DNA of 64,000 nucleotides, from assembly GCA_037176725.1 (NCBI GenBank), contig JAZBRS010000026.1:148625501-148689500 (forward strand). Direction: 5' to 3'. The DNA is from Posidonia oceanica (lineage: Eukaryota; Streptophyta; Magnoliopsida; Alismatales; Posidoniaceae). Below the pieces are notes generated by a model. That model had not been told where the DNA came from. It searched no databases and was given only the letters and a program-made list of their open reading frames with translations. Position numbers and translations under genes: made by a program. Of the stretch, positions 56,798 to 64,000 are shown in pieces (the first letter of the stretch is position 1; the number at the start of each line of letters is the position of its first letter).

Positions 56798-58000
56798 CTA
56801 GCTGATTCGGGCCTTCTTTGATCTTCCAGAGTCAGGGAACAAGGGACCACTTGGCGGGACTTCGTCAATGGGCCAGAGGTCCTGCACTTTAGTGATGTAC
56901 TCAGGGGTACACCCTACGCCTCTTATTGCAGCGATGTCTGTTGATCGCACCCCATGCTGCATCAGGTTGGCCAGCTCCTTCGTGGGGGCAATTGTACTGA
57001 TGGGATATTCTTGAAGGAGCTTAGGCGCTGTGCTGTCGACATAGGCGTCTTGCTGGAAGCCGAACTGACGCATGACTCTGATAGGGTGATATTCTACACC
57101 CGTAGTAAATCCTGGTAGCACAACCAAGCGCATGTCGCGTGTATTGAAGAAGACAGTGAATGCTTCAGCTGCAGAAGGAATGATGCGCCATGTGACTGTG
57201 TCATCTGTCAGTCCCGATAGCCTTTCATATTCTTCCTTGACGCTCTTGACTGCCTTGGCATGGCCGCTGCTGCAGTAGGCCTCGAAAGCATGCACTTGGG
57301 GGCGCAGAAGGTCTATTTCAGTGTGCGCTGCTAGCCAGACCTGAACGAATGATCCGCAACCGTGAAAGTGGCGGCAGCGATGAGAGATGCGGTCCAGACC
57401 GCGGTAGGTTTCTGCCAAGACAACCGGTGCCAGATCTATGTGCTGGGTCACCACGGCGAGTGCTATTTCAGCGATCTCGACGGCCACTGTTACCTTGCCA
57501 TGAGTAAAGACCAGCTCGCCTAGGAAACAGGTGACAAACCCTCGGAGCCACAGCTCGTCTCCGAGTTCAGCGCGCTTTTCCACAATATCATCAAAGTACG
57601 CTAGGCGAAGCAGGAGCATGGGCCTGCTAGTACAAATCAGCTTCTGCTGGCAACTTTGGGTAGAGAGGCCGGTCAGCTGTTTCAGGACCGCCATGTATCC
57701 ATCACGCCTCATGAAGATGGGCGGCCCCAAGATCTTGGAAAAGCCACAGATTCGACGCACTTCTTCCAGTGTAGGTGTCAGTTCAGTTCTGCCGAAACGA
57801 AAGACATGGTGTGCTGGTTTCCAGAATCGTGCAGCAGCACACAGAAGATGGCGGCTTACTTCTACATCAGCGGCCTTTAGCAACTTGGTCGGAATGCCCC
57901 ACAGGCGCAGCTTCTCACAGTCGTCTCTGGTAAGCTTGCCGATCCATTCTCGCAGGATCTCAAAACAGTGTGTGGGGGTTACCAGAGTGGAGAAACCCAT
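56798..58000 (-). CDS. PMD/DUF7745-like accessory protein of element D, 400 aa, intact
   Basis: ATG 58000 (MGFSTLVTPTHCFEIL) to TAG 56798 is one open frame. The ATG is chosen because A and C have it at the same place. The most conserved part is residues about 45-90: VEVSRHLLCAAARFWKPAHH, then VFRFGRTELTPTLEEVRRI. Later conserved blocks are AELGDELWLRGFVTCFLGE and VLPGFTTGVEYHPIRVMRQF. The TPTLEE core points to the plant DUF7745/plant mobile domain group, all-plant proteins often carried by transposons. I see no signal peptide, membrane segment or zinc motif. It lies sense to pol, 1.33 kb after its stop. Candidate functions are interference with silencing or a targeting role; both are speculation. 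Codons look normal and no premature stop exists, unlike pol of the same element. Confidence 0.85.
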   Translation of the reverse strand: MGFSTLVTPTHCFEILREWIGKLTRDDCEKLRLWGIPTKLLKAADVEVSRHLLCAAARFWKPAHHVFRFGRTELTPTLEEVRRICGFSKILGPPIFMRRDGYMAVLKQLTGLSTQSCQQKLICTSRPMLLLRLAYFDDIVEKRAELGDELWLRGFVTCFLGELVFTHGKVTVAVEIAEIALAVVTQHIDLAPVVLAETYRGLDRISHRCRHFHGCGSFVQVWLAAHTEIDLLRPQVHAFEAYCSSGHAKAVKSVKEEYERLSGLTDDTVTWRIIPSAAEAFTVFFNTRDMRLVVLPGFTTGVEYHPIRVMRQFGFQQDAYVDSTAPKLLQEYPISTIAPTKELANLMQHGVRSTDIAAIRGVGCTPEYITKVQDLWPIDEVPPSGPLFPDSGRSKKARIS

Positions 58001-58052
58001 TGCACAGATTGCAGGATATGGGCAGACGGCTGCTACAAGAGTCTTCAGATCC

Positions 58053-58080
58053 CTGTTGCCAAGACTGTGGCTTATCAGAT
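58053..58080 (-). promoter_or_regulatory. Candidate 3' splice site upstream of PMD-like gene (element D)
   Basis: On the minus strand CTGAT (branch A at 58075) is followed 22 nt later by TTGGCAACAG (AG ends at 58053). The ATG lies 53 nt further. Confidence 0.45.
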
Positions 58081-59330
58081 CTCATATAGGCACAAAACCA
58101 TCATAGGAAAGCAGATTCTGAAACTGGTAGAAACAGGTGCAACATGTATAAGCGGTAAACATTCAGACTATGGCAATTGAACATGTATAAGCATAAGGGC
58201 ATTCTGTTGATGGGGCGGGGACTGTCAGGAACCTCGGGTTGTCGCAGCCTGACGGTGCCAACGCATGCTAAGTAGAGGTACTGTCTCAGCGCGGGAGTAA
58301 GCCTTTGCGGAGTGGGATGATCAGAGAGGGTGGAGATGACTGGAAAATGCAGATGCGTGCGATTTGGTGTAGTTTGCCCTCAGTATCGGGGTGCTTTGGT
58401 GCCTGCTGTATGGGAAGGGAGCGGTCCTTAACTCACCGGACTCTACTCAGACTCCTAACTTGTTGGTGGCGCTCGAGGAAGGGGTGTTGGTGATGTTTGG
58501 TGGTGGTGTAGAGAAGACGGGCTCCATGCCAAACTCTCAAGGACTTACACTCACTCCTACCTCTTTCTTCTCTCTTCTTTTTTTAATGTCGGTGTGCGGA
58601 GCTCTCCTCGTCCCCATTTTGGAAGCGAGGAGGACCTGACCCGGGCTTTGACTCTTTTCTGGGGTAGGTGAGAGGTGCGAGGTTACCCTGCTTGCCATTA
58701 TTCTCTTTTTTTTTTTTTTTTTTTTTGCGGGAATGGGGCCTTTGTCTCCCTTCCTTTCCTTTTCCATCATTCTCTTTTTTCTTTGGTTTTTTTTTTTGTT
58801 TTTTTTTCTTTCTTTTTCATTTTTCTTGCTCTCTTTTTTTGGCTTGCAGGTTTCCACTGTCCACTCCCCCAGGGGAGATGGGTGTTAGGGTCTTTCGGGT
58901 ACGGGCTTTTGGCTTTCTCTTTCTCTCTTTTTTCCGCACATCTAGGCTGGGATGTGTACTGCTTTCTGACTAACACCTAGCACTCTTCTAGGAGTGTAAG
59001 TCTTTAGGAGTTTGGGCACTTCGCTCGCTCTCATTGAGTGGTGGCTCCCTCACTAGTCAAGACATCTAAGTAGCATCGGGTGAGGTCGGGAGACTCCTTT
59101 CGCAGTAGGCAAGCACCTCCGGTTTTCATCACCGGGCAACATGCAATGTGTGATTTGATGAGGAATGTGAACGGGATGAGCAAGGATGCACAGGAGTGCT
59201 GCAATGTCAGGAAGTGTAGGAAATGGGACGAAGTGAAGCAGGGAGGAGATAGAGCGAAAAGAGATACGAAGACATGCGAGTGGTGAGAACATGACAAATG
59301 GGAGGAAGAATCCACAATGGCTACTCCCAG
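58081..59330 (-). other. Element D pol-to-PMD spacer
   Basis: It is collinear with the spacers of A and C, for example GTGGCTCCCTCACTAGTCAA at 59040-59059 and the region at 59060-59150. The minus strand has a very long A/G-rich tract (complement of 58700-58850). The plus-strand open frames there are T-rich antisense. No gene is seen. Confidence 0.65.
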
Positions 59331-60983
59331 CTACTGATAGTACTTCTTGAGGTAGCACATGTTGACCGGCTCGGACTGGTCGACCTGGTCCATGTCCTCA
59401 AGGGTTACTGCGCCGCCTGAGAAGATCTGCTTAACTACAAAGGGTCCGCGCCAGTTGGGTCGGAATTTGCCTCGACCGTCCGGTAGATGGATGGCACGCA
59501 GAACAAGATCTCCGGGCTGGAAGCTTCTGGGCCGGACTTTCTTCAAGAACGCTCTAGCCATCCGCTTCTGATAACAATGGGCATTGTGCATGGCTTGTAG
59601 TCTGTGCTCATCAATCAGGTTCAGTTGGACGCAGCGGTCTTCGACCCATTCTGCCTCTCCCAACTCAGCTTCTCGCAAGATCCGCAATGAGGGGATTTCC
59701 ACTTCAACAGGCAGTACTGCTTCCATGCCGTACACCAGCGAGTACGGGGTGGCTCCTGTCGAGGTCTGGACTGACGTCCTGTATGCCCAGAGTGCGTACG
59801 GGAGCTTGTCGTGCCAATCCTTGTGGGTTTCTGCCATCTTCTTCATGATCTTGATGATGTTCTTATTGGCAGACTCCACTGCTCCATTCATCTGAGGCCG
59901 ATATGGTGAGGAGCGATTATGCTTGATCCTGAAATTCTATAGAAACTCCTCAGTTCTTTTGGCAATGAAGTTCGTGCCATTATCAGAGATGATGGAGTGA
60001 GGGACCCCGTACCGGGCAACGATGTTGTTTCTGATGAACTTTTCGGTTGCCATTGCGGTGACTGTCCTGTAAGAAGCTGCTTCCACCCACTTGGTGAAGT
60101 AGTCTATTGCCACCATGATGAAGCGATGGCCGTTTGAAGCAGCGGGGTGTATTGCGCCAATGACGTCGATTCCCCAGGTGGAGAAAGGCCACGGCGAGGA
60201 CATGTTATGCAGCTGATGAGGGGGAGCTTTGATGAAATTGCCATGGATCTGACAGTTGTGACATTTACGCACGAAACGGCAGCAGTCTGCTTCCATGGTC
60301 TGCCAGAAATATCCTTGGAGCATGATCTCCTTGGCTAAGAGGACACCGTTCATGTGCGGGCCACAGGTCCCTGCATGCACTCGAAGCATTAAGGTGTCAG
60401 CCTCAGGTTTGTCCAAGCAGCGTAATAGCATCTGATTGTACGATCTTCTGTACAACTGCCCAGCCCCCAGTACATACTTTGACGCCAGACGCGCCAAAGT
60501 TCTCTTATCTTCTGCAGTGGTGCCAGATGGGAGGCTGCCGGACTCCAAGAATGCTTTGATATCATGATACCATGGCTGCTCCGCCGTCGGATCTGCTTCC
60601 TCTATATTCATGCAATGGGCAGGCTCCTCAATGCAGGTGACTGACACATCCACCATGCTGTTGTCTGGTATGCTGAGCCAAGATGCCAAGGTCGCTAATG
60701 CGTCTGCATACGCATTTTTTGCCCTGTTCATGTATGTGAAATCAATGCTCTTGAACTCTTCTATTAGCCTCAGCAGACATTCGTGATATGGCACGAGCTT
60801 GGGGTCTTTTGTCTTCCAGTCGCCATTCACCTGAGAGATCACCAACATGGCATCGCCGTGTACGTGCAACTTCTGTGCTTTGTGCTCGAGGGCGACTTTC
60901 AAACCCAGGATGCATGCTTCGTATTCTGCTTCATTGTTCGTGCATGCGAAAGTCAGCTTCCTCGCAAAAGGAATCATCTGTCC
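59331..60983 (-). pseudogene. Element D second RNase H (most) and integrase
   Basis: The frame continues from RT with the archaeal-type RNase H (NEAEYEACILG, HGDAMLV, NAYADALA) and a complete HHCC zinc-binding module (HAGTCGPHMNGVLL ... CHNCQIHGN). The integrase core has D in WGIDVIG, D in SDNGTNF and E in NGAVESANKN, and the tail is RPNWRGPFVVKQIF. An in-frame TAG at 59937-59939, at a Gln codon of A, splits it. The native stop is TAG 59331. Integrase would insert the cDNA. Confidence 0.93.
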
Positions 60984-62489
60984 CTAGGGCGTGGTCAGCA
61001 CGGCGCCTATGCCCTGACCCTTCTTATTGACGGCGTCGTCGAAGTACAACCGCCACTGCTCTTGCTCTTCAGGGTCTTTCTCTTCTGAGTCCTCCGTCGC
61101 AAAAAGAATGTCCTCGTCAGGGAATTGCGTCTGGAGGGGTTGATATTCAGGCAGAGGGAAATCCGCGAGGTGATCCGCCATAGCCTGGCCCTTCATAGAC
61201 CTCTGTGTGACAAAAGTGATGTCATATTGGGACAACAACACCTGCCACTTGACACATCTGCCCACCAGAGCCGGCTTTTGGAAGAGGAACTTGATGGGAT
61301 CATGCCGGCACAAAAGCTGAACTGGGTACGCCATCATATAGTGTCTCAATTTCTGTGCGGCCCAGACAAGGGATAAATAGGTTTTCTCCATCACGCTGTA
61401 CCAGGCTTCACATTCATTGAACTTTTTGCTCAGGTAGTAGATGGCGCGCTCCTTCCTGCCAGATTCGTCGTGTTGGCCCAGGACGGCACCCATGGAATGC
61501 TGTGTGGTTGAGAGATAGAGGAGCAGAGGTCTTCCTGGTGTGGGGGGGACCAGGACAGGGGGTTTGACCAGCAGCTGCTTGATCTTCTCAAATGCGGCTT
61601 GACATTCTTCATTCCAGTCGATTTGCGCATTCTTCCTCAGGAGTTTGAAGATGGGCTCGCAGATGGGCGTAAGCTGTGCAATGAAGCGGTTGATGTACTG
61701 TAAACGTCCAAGTAGGCCTCGAACCTCCTTCTCGGTTCTAGGGGGTGGTATCTCCACGATGGCTTTAGCTTTCATCGGGTCCACTTCAATCCCCCTTTGG
61801 CTAACAACGTAGCCGAGCAGTTTGCCGGATGAAACCCCAAATACGCACTTATTGGGGTTGAGCCTCAGTCTGTATTTCCTCAGGCGGTCAAAGAGCTTCT
61901 TCAGGCAAGCAAGGTGATCCTCAGGCTCTTTGGTCTTCGCGATCATGTCATCCACATAGACCTCCACTTCTTGGTGCATGAGGTCGTGGAAAAGTGTGGT
62001 CATGGCCCTTTGATATGTTGCGCCAGCATTCTTCAACCCAAACGGCATAACCTGATAACAGAAGACCCCCCAGGGGGTGATGAACGAAGTTTTTTCCATG
62101 TCTTCTTCTGCCATCTTGATCTGATTATAGCTGGAGAAGCCGTCCATAAAGGATAGCATCTTGTGACCCGCAGTGTTGTCGACTAGGACGTCAATGTGAG
62201 GCAATGGGAAGTCGTCCTTGGGACTCGCCTTGTTCAGGTCCCTGTAGTCGATGCATACCCGGATCCGGCCGTCCTTCTTGGGCACTGGCACGATGTTTGC
62301 AAGCCATTCAGGGTAAAGGACGACCTTTAAAAAGTTTACATCAAGCTGCTTCATTATTTCTTCCTTGATCATGAGCAGCCACTGTGGTCGCCATCTTCTC
62401 AGTTTCTGCTTTACTGGCTTGGCATCTGGCTTCAAGGGTAAGTTGTGGACCACTATTTCGACATCCAGGCCGACCATGTCTTCATAAGT
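60984..62489 (-). pseudogene. Element D reverse transcriptase and RNase H
   Basis: A complete RT with KKDGRIRVCIDYRDLNKASP, MPFGLKNAGATYQRAM and YVDD at 61947-61958 is followed by RNase H (STTQHSMGAVLGQHDES ... KGQAMADHLADFPLPEYQPL) and the start of the second RNase H (LYFDDAVNKKG; A and C have Gly where D has the second Asp). It lies between TAG 62490 (a Trp codon in C) and TAG 60984 (a Gln codon in A and C). No frameshift is seen. It converts genomic RNA into cDNA. Confidence 0.95.
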
Positions 62490-64000
62490 CTAGGCGAAGA
62501 CATCCGCATACTCCCTCAGGAATGTGATGAACTCTATCCTGACTTGTGGTGATAGCAGGGCACTGATGCGAACTTCTTTGGTTTCTTCGGCTGTGCCGAG
62601 GTTAATAGTCTCCGTTTCCTCCTCAACATGCAGATTGGGACCTTCTGGGTCGTCGTCATAGGGCCGGAACTCAGGCGATGGGTCATCATTCTCATCTTCG
62701 CCTGTATTATCTTCCTCTCCGTACGCAACAAGTTCCGAGAGAATCTCCTTTTCGAAAGTGGGGTTTGTCACATCGAAGGAGTGTAGGAGTTCTGCTTCTT
62801 GGCCCTGGTGACGCCTCAGGATGGTTATGCCTACCCGAGTGTTTTTGTATCTTCGGTGTGCGACCTCTGCTCTGACCACTTCTCCCGTCTGCTCTGCTGC
62901 TGATGATACTGCTGCATGTTCTGCTGATACTACTGAAGGCCCTGCTGACTCTGCGACTGATGCTGCTGATGATTCTGCCACTGAAACTTCTGACAACTCT
63001 GTCACTGACTCTGCTCTTTGCTCTGTTACTACTGCTGTGCAACCCGCTGGTGTCTCTTCTTCTGGATCTGCCAATGTACTTGTGGAAGGCATATGCTGTA
63101 CAAGCCATCTGGACCCATCCTCGGCTTGAAGAGTAATGAGCTCGTCGGGTCTGAGAGAATCCGACACCACTGAGCTTTCTCCTAGGACCATGATGGAGGT
63201 GGAGTCCTCTCGCAGAGGAGGATCCGTAACCACGGCTTTTCCTTTCCTTTCTGCGGCTCGGTGCTGTGCCAGGTCTTCCACTATGGATTCGAGCTGTTCT
63301 TGGTAAAGCAGCTCCAAATCAGACATCCATGAATCGACTTGGGCTTCTACCGCCCCTCCTTCTTCCTCATCTGAGGGTGAATCGACATAGTAGGCGCCGA
63401 GGGCCTGAGGCACTGGCTCAGCTGCGAGATGGATTACTGCCTTTGGTGCTTGTATCTTCTGACTCACGGGCGCGCCTGATTGCGACTGTCCCGGCAGGGG
63501 AGACCCAGATGGTCTAGTCAGAGGGATTGCAGATGGATATGCTGCCAGAGTGACTGCTGCTGTCAGAGGATGGGCAGAGGTGCTCTCTTGAAGGCCCGAG
63601 GGCCGGGAGACCGCGATGCTCAGCCGGTTCTCCGTGACTGGTGATGACGACGAGAGCTCGGCCTCCGATACCATAGGATCTGGCCATGAACGTTGCCGGT
63701 CTGCGGCAAGGGGGTGCATGACTGATTGAGCTTGAACTGGTGCTGATGGTGCTGAAGTTGGTACTGATGACGCTGACAAGGCTGTGGGAACGTCAGAGAC
63801 TGTCAAATCTGCCAAAGGCTCTACCAAGACTGCTGCTTCATGATCTGTGGAAGGAGTGGCCAGATAAACCGACTGATGTGCTGTTGCATTGGGCTGGCTT
63901 TCACTGCAAGTCTGAACTGCCCCTGTCGTGCCCGACTGTTCTTCGTCCGAGTAATAGTCCTCAACGCAGACCCAGTCCTCCTCCGGTGGCGGAGGGCTTT
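62490..64000 (-). pseudogene. Element D protease-RT linker, window-edge truncated
   Basis: One open frame of over 500 codons with the shared blocks: WVCVEDYYSDEEQSG near 63960, AYYVDSPSDEEEGGAVEAQVD near 63380, KGKAVVTDPP near 63230, a degenerate Ser/Ala/Val/Glu repeat (SVAESSAASVAESAG type) near 62920-63010 and EETKEVRIS near 62570. It ends at TAG 62490, the codon that is TAG in A as well. No enzyme domain is present. The protease and gag lie beyond the window. Confidence 0.85.

Larger units (their letters stand above)
48621..64000 (-). mobile_element. Element D: Tat/Ogre-like retrotransposon with intact PMD-like gene, 3' part
   Basis: A 5.26-kb 3' LTR, polypurine tract, two arrays, hairpin, PMD-like gene, spacer, integrase, RNase H, RT and linker are read on the minus strand up to the window end. 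It lies within LTR I with GCTGG (48616-48620) as candidate target duplication. It is the least decayed element: one pol frame with three TAG stops and an unbroken PMD-like gene. Confidence 0.93.

Noticed and set aside
58537..58980. Lys-rich or Phe-rich small proteins
   Set aside because: They come from the polypurine/polypyrimidine tract of the spacer.
1..64000. tRNA, rRNA or host protein-coding genes
   Set aside because: I found no tRNA cloverleaf, rRNA block or exon-like host gene; every long supported frame belongs to a retrotransposon.

Overview
The window looks like repeat-rich nuclear DNA of a seed plant with a large genome. It is filled almost end to end by nested Ty3/gypsy LTR retrotransposons. 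I found no host gene, rRNA, tRNA or bacterial-type operon. The plant assignment rests on Tat/Ogre-type pol proteins (RT, RNase H, a second archaeal-type RNase H, integrase), a chromovirus pol, LTRs starting TGTAGACACCCC, and a plant DUF7745/plant-mobile-domain (PMD)-like accessory gene. I cannot name the species.

Layout. Element A (+ strand, 1-13055 and 35804-36145) carries protease, a long linker, RT-RNase H-integrase, a conserved spacer, a PMD-like gene, a tandem array and its 3' LTR. Element C (- strand, 13056-35798, 22.7 kb) is complete, with both LTRs, a PBS and a 5-bp target duplication CTCAG. It sits inside the 3' LTR of A. A in turn lies inside the gag of element F (- strand, 36146-41366), and F lies in the C-terminal end of a chromovirus pol G (- strand, 41367-43048). 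On the other side, element H (+ strand, 43049-48500; LTR with TATA box, gag, protease) adjoins G. H is cut by an LTR fragment I (48501-48620), which is cut by element D (- strand, 48621 to beyond the window end). D has a 5.3-kb LTR, two tandem arrays, an intact 400-codon PMD-like gene and a pol broken only by three in-frame TAG codons.

How the parts fit. A, C and D share one order in the sense direction: gag-protease-linker-RT-RNaseH-integrase, a 1.2-1.5 kb spacer, a candidate 3' splice site, the PMD-like gene, a strong hairpin, a tandem array of short hairpin units, a polypurine tract and the 3' LTR. The gene order and several small structures are conserved although the arrays and LTRs have diverged strongly. 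This suggests a retrotransposon lineage with a stable extra module between integrase and 3' LTR.

The main observations are: this module with its hairpin and splice-like signals; an inverted repeat that brackets the polypurine tract/LTR junction in all three elements; a PBS-like copy inside the LTRs; palindrome modules in the LTRs; and a strong bias of premature stops to TAG in CHG context. Sequences are old and decayed except for D, which looks youngest.
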